From: Duganella sp. CF517
Lineage (GTDB): Bacteria > Pseudomonadota > Gammaproteobacteria > Burkholderiales > Burkholderiaceae_D
DNA length: 64,000 bases
Reading direction: 5' to 3'
NCBI RefSeq assembly: GCF_900110275.1
Contig: NZ_FODC01000006.1
Coordinates: 1 to 64,000, forward strand
Positions 25,971-34,706 of the stretch are shown here, one piece after another. Position 1 is the stretch's first letter. Each line of letters opens with the position of its first letter. The notes under the pieces were generated by a model that did no database searches, had not been told where the DNA came from, and saw only the letters and a program-made list of their open reading frames with translations. Position numbers and translations under genes: made by a program.

Positions 25971-27149
25971 TTACGGACGCTCGATCGCCAGCGCCACGCC
26001 CATGCCGCCGCCGATGCACAGCGAGGCCAGGCCCTTCTTGGCGTCGCGGCGTATCATTTCGTGGATCAGGGTGACCAGGATGCGGGCGCCGGACGCGCCG
26101 ATCGGGTGGCCGATGGCGATGGCGCCGCCGTTGACGTTGATCTTGCTGGTGTCCCAGCCCATTTCCTTGTTGACGGCGACGGCCTGCGCGGCGAAGGCTT
26201 CGTTGATTTCCATCAGGTCCAGGTCGTCCGGGGTCCAGCCGGCCTTTTTCAGGCACAGGCGGCTGGCCGAGACCGGGCCCATGCCCATCAGCGCCGGGTC
26301 CAGGCCGGACGAGGCGTAGGCCTTGACCTTGGCCAGCACCGGCAGGCCCAGTTCTTTGGCCTTGGTGGCGGACATCATGATGACGGCGGCGGCGCCATCG
26401 TTCAGGCCGGACGCGTTGCCGGCGGTGACGCTGCCTTCCTTGTTGAACGCCGGACGCAGGCCGGCCAGGCCTTCGAGGGTCGAGCCGGGCTTGATGTATT
26501 CGTCGCTGTCGAAGACCACGGTGCCTTTTTTATTGGCGATTTCCAGCGGCAGGATTTCATCCTTGAACTTGCCTTCTTTTTGAGCGGCTTCGGCCTTCAG
26601 CTGCGATTGCAGCGCGAACTCGTCCTGCTCGGCGCGCGAGATGTCGTGTTTCTTCGCGACGTTCTCGGCGGTGATGCCCATGTGGTACTGGTTGAACGCG
26701 TCCCACAGGCCGTCGACGATCATGGTGTCGACCATCTTGATCTCGCCCATGCGGAAGCCGTCGCGCGAGCCCGGCATCGCGTGCGGCGCGGCGCTCATGT
26801 TTTCCTGGCCGCCGGCGATGACGATTTGTGCGTCGCCACATTTAATCGCCTGGGCCGCCAGGTGGGTGGCTTTCAAACCGCTGCCGCACACGTGGTTGAT
26901 GGTGAAACCGGGGATGGAATTGGGCAGGCCGGACTTGATGACCGCCTGGCGGGCCGGATTCTGGCCGACGCCGGCGGTCAGCACCTGGCCCAGGATCGCT
27001 TCGCTGATCTGGCTTGGATCGATGCCGGTCTTGGCCAGCAGGCCCTTGATCACGTGCGCGCCCAGGTCCGAGGCCGCGATCTTGGCGAGGCTGCCGCCGA
27101 ATTTGCCGACACCGGTACGGCCAGCGGCCACGATAACTACATCATCCAT
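25971..27149 (-). CDS. phaA: Acetyl-CoA C-acetyltransferase
   Basis: A 392-residue biosynthetic thiolase that condenses two acetyl-CoA, the first step of PHB synthesis. The nucleophile Cys lies in NHVCGSGLKA. Downstream are His in GHPIGASGARI and Cys in SLCIGGGMG. The start at 27149 (MDDVVIVAAGRTGVGKF) follows GGAGA at good spacing; an in-frame start four codons earlier would lose it. Three direct repeats lie just upstream. phaB follows. Confidence 0.94.
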   Translation of the reverse strand: MDDVVIVAAGRTGVGKFGGSLAKIAASDLGAHVIKGLLAKTGIDPSQISEAILGQVLTAGVGQNPARQAVIKSGLPNSIPGFTINHVCGSGLKATHLAAQAIKCGDAQIVIAGGQENMSAAPHAMPGSRDGFRMGEIKMVDTMIVDGLWDAFNQYHMGITAENVAKKHDISRAEQDEFALQSQLKAEAAQKEGKFKDEILPLEIANKKGTVVFDSDEYIKPGSTLEGLAGLRPAFNKEGSVTAGNASGLNDGAAAVIMMSATKAKELGLPVLAKVKAYASSGLDPALMGMGPVSASRLCLKKAGWTPDDLDLMEINEAFAAQAVAVNKEMGWDTSKINVNGGAIAIGHPIGASGARILVTLIHEMIRRDAKKGLASLCIGGGMGVALAIERP

Positions 27150-27185
27150 ATGACTCTCCAATACGCCGGCCGTGGCCGGCTTAGT

Positions 27186-27216
27186 TTAGCAACAACATTA
27201 GCAACACGTTAGCAAC
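27186..27216. promoter_or_regulatory. Three helically phased TTAGCAAC repeats upstream of phaA
   Basis: TTAGCAAC occurs at 27186, 27198 and 27209, spaced 12 and 11 bases, 37-67 bases before the phaA start. One-turn spacing suggests a regulator bound in array, or an AT-rich promoter element. Confidence 0.5.
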
Positions 27217-27436
27217 TGCGCGAACGTCGATAATACGCCTACGGCGGCGAGGCCGTGGGGGGTTTCGATTGTGCGTCGCCGCGAGGAATGGCCACTATTT
27301 CTCTAGCAGCATCCATGCCAGCGACTGTCCCAAGTCGCGGAGCCATCGTAAGCGCCCGGATTTGGCAACACTTTGATTTGTGTCAATCTTTGTATCGACC
27401 TGCCGCAAGACATTTTGAAGAAACCATGCAAATTTG

Positions 27437-28345
27437 TCACGACAATAATCTGATACCGTCGAGCGTGGCGGCGCACTGCTCGCGTATCACTTTGACGAAA
27501 TCGAGCACGTAGGCTTTCTGCCGTTGCGACTCCGGCACCGACACGAACAGGTCGCTCCACAGGCCGTGGTCGCCGACCGGCTTGGCGATCACGTAGTCGT
27601 AGTCGACGTAGTTCTTGATGGCCCAGTTGGGCAAGGCGGCGATGCCGCGGCGGCTGGCGACCAGTTGCAGCACGGCGACGGTCAGCTCGGCGGTGCGGCG
27701 CTGGACCTGGATGCCGGCCGGTTGCAGCACTTCGCGGATCAGATCGATGCGGGTTTCCGGCACCGGATAGGTGATCAGCGTCTCGCCCTCGAAGTCGGCC
27801 GCCTGCAGGCGGCGCTGCATCGCCAGCCGGTGCTTTTGCGCCATCACGACCAAAATTTCATAACGGAACAGCGGGAACGTGACGAAATCCGGGCCATACG
27901 CCGAGCCGATGACGAGGTCGGCGGCGCCGACGCGCAGCAGCTCGGCCGGCTCGCTGTGGAAACCGGACACCAGGTCGATTTCCACGTCCGGCCAGCGTTT
28001 GCGGAACTCGTCCATGACCGGCATCAGCCAATCGAAGCAGGTGTGGCACTCGAGCGCGACGCGCAGCTGGCCGGTGTCGCCCTGCGTCAGTCGCGCCACT
28101 TCGCGCTCGGCCGCCTCGATTTCCGGCAACAGCATATCGGCCAGTTTGAGCAGCCGCGCGCCGGTGGCGGTAAAGCCTATCGGCACCGATTTCCGCTCAA
28201 AAAGCGGCCCGCCGTAGCGATCTTCCAGCAACTTGATCTGATGGGACAACGCCGACTGGGTCAGGTTGAGCAGTTGGGCGGCGCGCACCAGGCTGCCCGC
28301 CGAACGAAGGGCGCTCAAGGTGCGAAGGTGGCGTATCTCTAGCAT
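27437..28345 (-). CDS. metR: LysR-family regulator, MetR-like
   Basis: A 302-residue LTTR. An N-terminal winged helix (about 1-62) has LVRAAQLLNLTQSALSHQIKLLE. An effector-binding domain follows (about 90-295). Divergent placement from metE (90 bases between starts) and the sequence LECHTCFDWLMP point to MetR, which activates metE and senses homocysteine. A palindrome in the intergenic region is a candidate site. Confidence 0.88.
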   Translation of the reverse strand: MLEIRHLRTLSALRSAGSLVRAAQLLNLTQSALSHQIKLLEDRYGGPLFERKSVPIGFTATGARLLKLADMLLPEIEAAEREVARLTQGDTGQLRVALECHTCFDWLMPVMDEFRKRWPDVEIDLVSGFHSEPAELLRVGAADLVIGSAYGPDFVTFPLFRYEILVVMAQKHRLAMQRRLQAADFEGETLITYPVPETRIDLIREVLQPAGIQVQRRTAELTVAVLQLVASRRGIAALPNWAIKNYVDYDYVIAKPVGDHGLWSDLFVSVPESQRQKAYVLDFVKVIREQCAATLDGIRLLS

Positions 28346-28359
28346 GGTCTATTAAAAAT

Positions 28360-28371
28360 TTTCATGTGAAA
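28360..28371. promoter_or_regulatory. Palindrome in metR-metE intergenic region
   Basis: TTTCATGTGAAA, a perfect 12-base dyad between the divergent genes. It has the GAA/TTC character of MetR sites but not the exact TGAA-N5-TTCA form. Confidence 0.4.
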
Positions 28372-28434
28372 CTACAAAATCTTTCGTTTTGATTATAGAC
28401 CGGAATGCCGCAAACTTTATCGCATCAATATTAA

Positions 28435-30852
28435 ATGCGGATGACACCGATCATGACACCATCAAATAAAGCGGCCCCGAGCCACATCAACATCCACATC
28501 CCGGGTTTTCCGCGCATCGGCGCGGCCCGCGAACTGAAATTCGCGCTCGAGGCGCACTGGCGCGGCGAGCTGGACGAAGCCGGCCTGGAAGACGTGGGCC
28601 GCGCGCTGCGCGCGCGCCACTGGGCGTTGCAGGAGCGGGCCGGGCTGGACTTCGTCAGCGTCGGCGACTTCGCCTTCTACGACCAGGTCGCCAATCATGT
28701 TCAGCTATTGGGCTGCGAACCGGCGCGCTACGGCTTCGATCCCCGCCAATCGCAGCTGAGCCGCTATTTCGCCATGGCGCGCGGCGACGGCGGCGCGGAG
28801 CACAAGGAATGCGGCCATGACTGCGGCCACGACCATGCCGACGATGGCGACGTGCATGCCTCGGCCGCGCTGGAAATGACCAAATGGTTCGACACCAATT
28901 ACCACTACCTGGTGCCCGAATTCACGCCGGAAACGGCGTTCTCGCTGACCTGCGAGCGGCTGTTCGACGAGGTCGCGGAAGCGCAGGCGCTGGGCCACGC
29001 GGTCAAGGCCGTGCTGCTCGGGCCGCTGAGCTTCCTGTGGCTGGGCAAGGAAAAAGGCGGCGCCGCCGCGCAGGCGGTCGAGCACAGCTTCAACCGCCTC
29101 GACCTGCTCGACAAGCTGCTGCCGGTCTACGGCGCGCTGCTGGACCGCCTGAAGGCGCAAGGCGTGCAATGGGTGCAGGTCGACGAACCCATCCTCGGCC
29201 TCGACCTGCCGGCGCCATGGCGCAGCGCGTTCGAAAACACCTACTGGCAGTTGAACCAGGTCGGCGTGCCGCTGCTGCTGGCGACCTATTTCTCGCCGCT
29301 GGAGGAAAACCTGAGCCTGGCGTGCCGGCTGCCGGTGGCGGGATTGCATGTGGACGGCGTGCGCGCCGCGCATGAGCTGGCCAGCATCGCCGACTGGCTG
29401 CCGGTGCACAAGGTGCTGTCGGTCGGCATCGTCGACGGCCGCAACATCTGGCGCACCGACCTGGACGCGGCGCTGGCCACCCTGGCGCCCATCGTCGAGA
29501 AGCGCGGCGGCAAGCTGTGGCTGTCGTCGTCGTGCTCGCTGCTGCACGTGCCGTTCACGCTCGCCGCCGAAACCGCGCTCGACGGCGAGATCAAATCGTG
29601 GCTGGCCTTCGCCACCGAAAAACTGGACGAGCTGTACCTGCTCAAGCATACGCTGCAGGGCAACCACGAAGCCCCGGTCAGCGACGCGCTGGAGCGCTCG
29701 CGCGCGGCGCTGGCCGGGCGCCGCGCCAGCGAACGCGTGCATCAGGCCGCCGTGCGGGAGCGCCTGGCGACGCTGGGCGGCGACGCCGACCGCAGGCAAT
29801 CGGCTTTCGCGCAGCGCCAGGCGGTGCAGCGCGCGCGCCTGCGATTGCCGGACTTTCCGACCACCACCATCGGCTCGTTCCCGCAAACGCCGGCCATCCG
29901 CGCCGCCCGCGCCGGCTACAAACGCGGCGAGCTGGACGCCGCCGGCTACGAAGGCAAGATGCGCGACGAGATCGCCTACGCGGTGCGCCGCCAGGAGGCG
30001 CTGGGACTCGACGTGCTGGTGCACGGCGAGGCCGAGCGCAACGACATGGTCGAATATTTCGGCGAACAGCTCGACGGCTTCGTCTTCACGCAACTGGGCT
30101 GGGTGCAATCGTACGGCTCGCGCTGCGTCAAGCCGCCGATCATTTACGGCGACGTCAGCCGTCCGAAGCCGATGACGGTGGACTGGACCGTGCACGCGCA
30201 AAGCCTGACCGGCAAACCGATGAAGGGCATGCTGACGGGACCGATCACGATTTTGCAGTGGTCGTTCGTGCGCGACGACCAGCCGCGCTCGCGCACGGCG
30301 CTGCATATCGCGCTGGCGATCCGCGACGAGGTGGCCGATTTGCAGCGGGCCGGCATCGGCATCATCCAGATCGACGAGCCGGCCGTGCGCGAAGGCTTGC
30401 CGCTGCGCCGCGGCCGCTGGGACGAGTATCTGGACTGGGCCACGCGCGCGTTCCGCGTCTCGGCCGGCGCGGCGGCGGACGGCACGCAGATCCATACGCA
30501 CATGTGCTATGCCGAGTTCAACGACATCCTGCCGCAGATCGCCGCGATGGACGCCGACGTGATCACGATCGAGACCAGCCGCTCGGACATGGAATTGCTC
30601 AACGGCTTCGGGCAATTCCGCTATCCGAACGAGATCGGGCCGGGCGTGTACGACATCCACTCGCCGCGCGTGCCGGGCCAGGCGGAAATGGTGCGGCTGC
30701 TGCGCAAGGCCAGCGCGGTAATTCCTGCTGGCAATCTCTGGGTGAATCCGGACTGCGGCCTGAAGACGCGCGGCTGGGCGGAGACGGAGACGGCGCTGCG
30801 CAATATGGTGGCGGCGGCGCACCAGCTGCGCGCCGAGCACGCGATTTATTGA
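28435..30852 (+). CDS. metE: Cobalamin-independent methionine synthase
   Basis: An 805-residue zinc enzyme that transfers methyl from 5-methyl-THF-polyglutamate to homocysteine. N-terminal half: HIPGFPRIGAARELKFALE. C-terminal half: TTTIGSFPQT, zinc ligands HTHMCY and NPDCGLKTRGW. E. coli MetE has 753 residues. An insertion rich in His/Cys/Asp (about residues 120-142, HKECGHDCGHDHADD) sits between SRYFAMARG and ALEMTKWFDTNYH and accounts for part of the extra length. No clear ribosome site is seen for the ATG at 28435, and the ATG at 28453 is an alternative. Confidence 0.94.
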   Translation: MRMTPIMTPSNKAAPSHINIHIPGFPRIGAARELKFALEAHWRGELDEAGLEDVGRALRARHWALQERAGLDFVSVGDFAFYDQVANHVQLLGCEPARYGFDPRQSQLSRYFAMARGDGGAEHKECGHDCGHDHADDGDVHASAALEMTKWFDTNYHYLVPEFTPETAFSLTCERLFDEVAEAQALGHAVKAVLLGPLSFLWLGKEKGGAAAQAVEHSFNRLDLLDKLLPVYGALLDRLKAQGVQWVQVDEPILGLDLPAPWRSAFENTYWQLNQVGVPLLLATYFSPLEENLSLACRLPVAGLHVDGVRAAHELASIADWLPVHKVLSVGIVDGRNIWRTDLDAALATLAPIVEKRGGKLWLSSSCSLLHVPFTLAAETALDGEIKSWLAFATEKLDELYLLKHTLQGNHEAPVSDALERSRAALAGRRASERVHQAAVRERLATLGGDADRRQSAFAQRQAVQRARLRLPDFPTTTIGSFPQTPAIRAARAGYKRGELDAAGYEGKMRDEIAYAVRRQEALGLDVLVHGEAERNDMVEYFGEQLDGFVFTQLGWVQSYGSRCVKPPIIYGDVSRPKPMTVDWTVHAQSLTGKPMKGMLTGPITILQWSFVRDDQPRSRTALHIALAIRDEVADLQRAGIGIIQIDEPAVREGLPLRRGRWDEYLDWATRAFRVSAGAAADGTQIHTHMCYAEFNDILPQIAAMDADVITIETSRSDMELLNGFGQFRYPNEIGPGVYDIHSPRVPGQAEMVRLLRKASAVIPAGNLWVNPDCGLKTRGWAETETALRNMVAAAHQLRAEHAIY

Positions 30853-30874
30853 GGGGCCCGCCACGGCGCAACGC

Positions 30875-30925
30875 CGTCATCGGCCAGGGCTGCGCCGCCG
30901 GCGGCGCATGCATTGGCCGATGACG
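30875..30925. repeat. Large nested hairpin downstream of metE
   Basis: Outer arms CGTCATCGGCCA (30875-30886) and TGGCCGATGACG (30914-30925) are perfect 12-base complements. Between them is an 18-base palindrome (30891-30908, TGCGCCGCCGGCGGCGCA). There is no T-tract. It lies 23 bases after the metE stop and could halt transcription or protect the mRNA 3' end. Confidence 0.7.
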
Positions 30926-31148
30926 CGACGCCGATCCGCCCCACGTGTATCGGAATTTGCCGAGGTCCCGCGCCGGCGCGCCATGCGACCGAGGCCCGGA
31001 CCCTGGCCGCCGCGCCGGCCCCATCCCGCATTTTTACTGGCCCGGTAAGCCGTGCGCCCTCCCCATCCGCCGCTTTCCACAGTAGAATGCTCGTGCCTGC
31101 GCATGCGCGCGAGGTTATTCACCTCACATACCTCTAATACTGTCGCCC

Positions 31149-31964
31149 ATGTCCAAGAGCCTGTTTCAAAAGCCCATCGAAATCAAGATTTCCACCGTCG
31201 TCGCCGTCTCCGCCATCCTGGCGACCGCCGACAGCATCGCGCTCGACGCCGCGCTGGCCGAAATGACCGGCGGCACCACCGACTTCTTCGAGGACGACCT
31301 GGCCGTGATCGACGTCGCCGCGCTACCGGCCGGCAGCGATCCGGTCGACTGGGCCGGCATCATCGCGCTGCTGAAAAAATACCGCTTGAATCCGGTCGCC
31401 GTGCGCAACGCGCCGCCGTCGATGGCCGCCGACATCGCCGCCCACGGACTGAGCCTGGAAACCGCGACCAAGCCGCGCGCCGACGAGGCCGACGCCGTCG
31501 CGGCCAAAGCGGCCGCCAAGGCAACGGCTCCTGCACCGGCGCCGGCGCCGGCGCCCACCAAAGCGCCGGTGGCGGCGGCCACCGCCGCCGCCGCCACCGA
31601 CAGCCTGCCGGGCAACGCCGGCGTCATGATCATCGACACGCCGGTGCGCGCCGGCCAGCGCATCTACGCGCGCGGCTGCGACCTGATCATCACGGCGGTC
31701 GTCAACAACGGCGCCGAAGTCATCGCCGACGGCAGCATCCATGTCTACAACACGCTGCACGGCCGCGCGCTGGCGGGCGCCTCCGGCAATCCCGAGGCGC
31801 GCATCTTCGCCATGACCATGTCGCCGGAATTGGTGTCGATTGCCGGCGTTTACCGTACTTTTGAAGACGGGTTCCCCGCCGAGTTCGCGCGTTCCCCTGC
31901 GCAAATCCGCTTGGTCGGCGACCGAATCGATATACTATCTGTCAATTCCGCGAACCGCGCCTGA
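31149..31964 (+). CDS. minC: Septum site-determining protein MinC
   Basis: A 271-residue FtsZ polymerisation inhibitor. An N-terminal domain (about 1-115) is joined by a long Ala/Pro/Thr linker (about 115-150) to the C-terminal beta-helix domain, which has IDTPVRAGQRIYARGCDLI and GSIHVYNTLHGRALAG. The beta-helix binds MinD at the membrane. It is the first gene of minCDE, 36 bases before minD. The linker is longer and more Ala-rich than in E. coli (231 residues). Confidence 0.95.
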   Translation: MSKSLFQKPIEIKISTVVAVSAILATADSIALDAALAEMTGGTTDFFEDDLAVIDVAALPAGSDPVDWAGIIALLKKYRLNPVAVRNAPPSMAADIAAHGLSLETATKPRADEADAVAAKAAAKATAPAPAPAPAPTKAPVAAATAAAATDSLPGNAGVMIIDTPVRAGQRIYARGCDLIITAVVNNGAEVIADGSIHVYNTLHGRALAGASGNPEARIFAMTMSPELVSIAGVYRTFEDGFPAEFARSPAQIRLVGDRIDILSVNSANRA

Positions 31965-32000
31965 ACGGCCTGCTGTTCGTCTCTCTGAAAAGGATTATTT

Positions 32001-32816
32001 GTGGCGAGAATCATTGTAGTGACGTCCGGCAAGGGCGGTGTCGGTAAGACGACTTCCAGCGCGAGCTTTTCCACCGGCCTGGCCATGCGCGGCCATAAGA
32101 CCGCCGTCATCGACTTCGACGTCGGCCTGCGCAACCTCGACCTGATCATGGGCTGCGAACGCCGCGTGGTGTACGACCTGATCAACGTGATCAACAAGGA
32201 AGCGTCGCTGACCCAGGCGCTGATCAAGGACAAGCACTGCGACAACCTGTTCATCCTGCCGGCCTCGCAGACGCGCGACAAGGATGCGCTGTCGGAAGAC
32301 GGCGTGGAAGTCGTGCTGCACGAACTGATCAACATGGGCTTCGAATTCATCATCTGCGATTCGCCGGCCGGCATCGAGCATGGCGCCCTGATGGCGCTGA
32401 CGTTCGCCGACGAAGCGATCATCGTCACCAATCCGGAAGTGTCGTCGGTGCGCGATTCGGACCGCATCCTCGGCATCATCCAGGCCAAGTCGCGCCGCGC
32501 CCAGACCGGCGGCGAGCCGGTCAAGGAACACCTGCTGATCACCCGCTACTCGCCGAAACGCGTGGAAGCGGACGAAATGCTGTCGTACCAAGACGTGCAG
32601 GAAATTCTGCGCATTCCTTTGATCGGCATCATCCCGGAATCGGAATCGGTGCTGCACGCTTCGAACCAGGGTAACCCGGCCATTCACTTCAAGGGCACCG
32701 ATGTCGCGGAAGCCTACGAAGACGTGGTGTCGCGCTTCCTCGGGCAGGAATTGCCGTTGCGCTTCGTCAATTATGAAAAGCCAGGTCTTCTGCAGCGTAT
32801 TTTTGGGAGCAAGTGA
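32001..32816 (+). CDS. minD: Septum site-determining protein MinD
   Basis: A 271-residue membrane ATPase that recruits MinC and oscillates with MinE. Deviant Walker A GKGGVGKTT at the N-terminus, VIDFDVGLRNLDLIMG, and a C-terminal amphipathic membrane-targeting helix (KPGLLQRIFGSK) are visible. The start is GTG, after AAAGGA. minE begins 1 base after the stop codon. Confidence 0.97.
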   Translation: MARIIVVTSGKGGVGKTTSSASFSTGLAMRGHKTAVIDFDVGLRNLDLIMGCERRVVYDLINVINKEASLTQALIKDKHCDNLFILPASQTRDKDALSEDGVEVVLHELINMGFEFIICDSPAGIEHGALMALTFADEAIIVTNPEVSSVRDSDRILGIIQAKSRRAQTGGEPVKEHLLITRYSPKRVEADEMLSYQDVQEILRIPLIGIIPESESVLHASNQGNPAIHFKGTDVAEAYEDVVSRFLGQELPLRFVNYEKPGLLQRIFGSK

Positions 32817-32817
32817 C

Positions 32818-33069
32818 ATGGCCCTGCTTTCTTTCCTGTTCCCGCAAAAACAGAAAACCGCGACAGCGGCCAAGGAGCGGTTGCAGATCATCATCGCGCG
32901 CGAGCGCAATGGCCGCAGCGGTCCGGATTTTCTGCCGGCGCTGCATAAGGAATTGATCGAGGTGATTTCGAAGTACACCAAGGTCAACGCCGACGACATC
33001 AAGATTTCGCTCGACCGCCAGGGCAACCTGGAAGTACTCGACGTCAACGTGGTGCTGCCGGACGCGTAA
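32818..33069 (+). CDS. minE: Cell division topological specificity factor MinE
   Basis: An 83-residue protein that stimulates MinD ATPase. The N-terminal membrane-binding sequence MALLSFLFPQ is followed by the MinD-contact helix (AKERLQIIIARER) and a dimeric C-terminal domain. The start at 32818 follows GGGAGCAAGTGAC. Upstream in-frame starts fall inside minD and are unlikely. Confidence 0.96.
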   Translation: MALLSFLFPQKQKTATAAKERLQIIIARERNGRSGPDFLPALHKELIEVISKYTKVNADDIKISLDRQGNLEVLDVNVVLPDA

Positions 33070-33095
33070 AAAAATGGCGGGCCGCGCGGCCCGCC
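33070..33095 (-). terminator. Terminator between minE and convergent gene
   Basis: GGCGGGCCGCGCGGCCCGCC (33076-33095) is a perfect 20-base palindrome. The minus strand then has a run of T (from the A-run at 33068-33074), so it ends the 33118 gene. It may also slow plus-strand readthrough. Confidence 0.8.
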
Positions 33096-33117
33096 AACGT
33101 GTCACCAGCGACACACT

Positions 33118-33648
33118 TCATGCCGGACGGGCCAGCGCGCCGTCGTGCGCGACACCGGCCGTCACCAGCTTGGCCGCCACCTTGGCGCAGGCTTCCACGT
33201 GCTGGTAGCCGATCTGCCGGAACGCGAAAAATCCGATCCCGGCCGCCGCCAGCTGGCCGGCCAGCGGCACCATCTTGCCGGCCTGGCGCGCCACCACCTT
33301 CATGCCGCTGCGGCGCAACAACTGCGTGACCACTTCGCGCGTCACCACCTTACCGATCAGCATGCCGCCGACGCCGATCGCCGCTTCATAGGCGATCAGC
33401 CTGAACTTGGGCTGCAACTTCTCGATCTGCTCGTCGGACAAGCCGAACTCGTGGTTGATGTCGTCGATCAGCTGCGCGAACAGGCGCATGTCCGACACCA
33501 CGTCGAGGCCCGGAATCGGTACCGCCGCCACGCCGGCCGACACCATCGCGCGGCGCCGCACCAGCTTGCGGCAGCGTTCCCGCACCGCGTCGATATCGCG
33601 CGTGGTGCCTGGAACCAGGGTCCAGTTGGTGTTTGTTTTGAGTCCCAT
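33118..33648 (-). CDS. Unknown protein with membrane-interacting helices
   Basis: A 176-residue protein. The segment VPIPGLDVVSDMRLFAQLIDDI (about 43-64, given in part) and two weakly hydrophobic Ala/Gly segments (about 90-110 and 128-145) recall proteins of the DUF697/EcsC-like type. I do not recognise a function. It is a single gene with its own terminator, convergent with minCDE. It begins 15 bases after AGGCGCG. Confidence 0.65.
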   Translation of the reverse strand: MGLKTNTNWTLVPGTTRDIDAVRERCRKLVRRRAMVSAGVAAVPIPGLDVVSDMRLFAQLIDDINHEFGLSDEQIEKLQPKFRLIAYEAAIGVGGMLIGKVVTREVVTQLLRRSGMKVVARQAGKMVPLAGQLAAAGIGFFAFRQIGYQHVEACAKVAAKLVTAGVAHDGALARPA

Positions 33649-33896
33649 CGCGCCTCCCGGATGAACTGAAGATTCTTTCCAAATTTCAACTTCTTCATTG
33701 AATTCGGGCTTTTTCCAGTGTACCGTGTAATAACCGGACGGGCGCGCACGATGAAAATAAGCAACAAAAAGTCGTTGTCAAACGACAAACGTTAATGTCC
33801 CAAAAAAAATATTTAATCATTCTGCCAATTAATTTGTGAATCTCTGTTATATTTGACGTGACATCTCTTTAACATATATTTCCTACAGGCAGCAGT

Positions 33897-34589
33897 ATGA
33901 GAATCGCCGTACTCGACAACGACCGCAGCCAGGCAGACTTGATCTGCCAGGTATTGACCTCCGCCGGCCACATTTGCCACAGTTTTCAGACCGCAAAAGA
34001 CGTGCTGGCACAGCTGCGTAAAGACAGTTACGACATGCTCATACTCGACTGGCAGGTGGTCGACCTGACCGGTGCCGAGGTGATGCGCCGCGCCCGTGAA
34101 AAGCTGCCCGACAGCGCACCCGTTTTGTTCCTCACGACCAGTTCGGGCGAGGACGACATCGTCGCCGGGCTGGCCGCCGGCGCCGACGATTACATGATCA
34201 AGCCGCTGCGCCGCAGCGAGATGGTGGCGCGCGTGCAAGCGCTGCTCCGGCGCGCCTATCCGGCCCAGAACGGTGCTGAACAATTGCAATTCGGTCAATA
34301 CGTGTTCGAGACGCGGCCCGGCCGTTTGCTGATGGACGGCGTGGTGTTGGACGTTACCCACAAAGAGTTCTACCTCGCGCTGTTATTTTTCCGCAACATC
34401 GGCCGGCCGCTGTCGCGCGCCTATATCCACGAGGCCGTGTGGATCCGCGAGACCGCCGTGCCGTCCCGGACCATGGACACCCACGTGTCCCGCGTGCGCA
34501 ACAAATTGCAGCTGAAACCCGAAAACGGCTTCCGCCTGGTGCCGGTCTACAGTTACGGTTACCGCCTGGAAAAACTCGGCGCGGCGTGA
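33897..34589 (+). CDS. Orphan OmpR-family response regulator
   Basis: A 230-residue regulator. The receiver domain (1-120) has acidic pocket D7-D9 and phospho-acceptor Asp51. The text after it is DWQVVDLTGAEVM, where the usual Pro at +4 is missing. A C-terminal winged helix (about 135-228) has SRAYIHEAVW and TMDTHVSRVRNKL. No kinase is adjacent, so the partner is unknown. An AT-rich upstream region (33780-33890) probably carries the promoter. A hairpin follows 7 bases after the stop. Confidence 0.85.
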   Translation: MRIAVLDNDRSQADLICQVLTSAGHICHSFQTAKDVLAQLRKDSYDMLILDWQVVDLTGAEVMRRAREKLPDSAPVLFLTTSSGEDDIVAGLAAGADDYMIKPLRRSEMVARVQALLRRAYPAQNGAEQLQFGQYVFETRPGRLLMDGVVLDVTHKEFYLALLFFRNIGRPLSRAYIHEAVWIRETAVPSRTMDTHVSRVRNKLQLKPENGFRLVPVYSYGYRLEKLGAA

Positions 34590-34595
34590 TTCCCC

Positions 34596-34625
34596 GCGGC
34601 CGCCCGGTTCCATCGAGGCGGCCGC
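34596..34625 (+). terminator. GC hairpin after orphan response regulator
   Basis: GCGGCCGCC (34596-34604) pairs with GGCGGCCGC (34617-34625), 12-base loop. There is no long T-tract, so terminator function is uncertain. Confidence 0.5.
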
Positions 34626-34706
34626 TGCTATGGCTTTAGGCAGCCTCGGGGCAACATACGGGTACATCACGGTATAATGTCCGCTAACTCACCGCCCGGA
34701 CCCGAA

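Noticed and set aside
28705..30864. A 719-codon minus-strand frame opposite metE
   Set aside because: It is low-complexity and antisense to an unmistakable metE.
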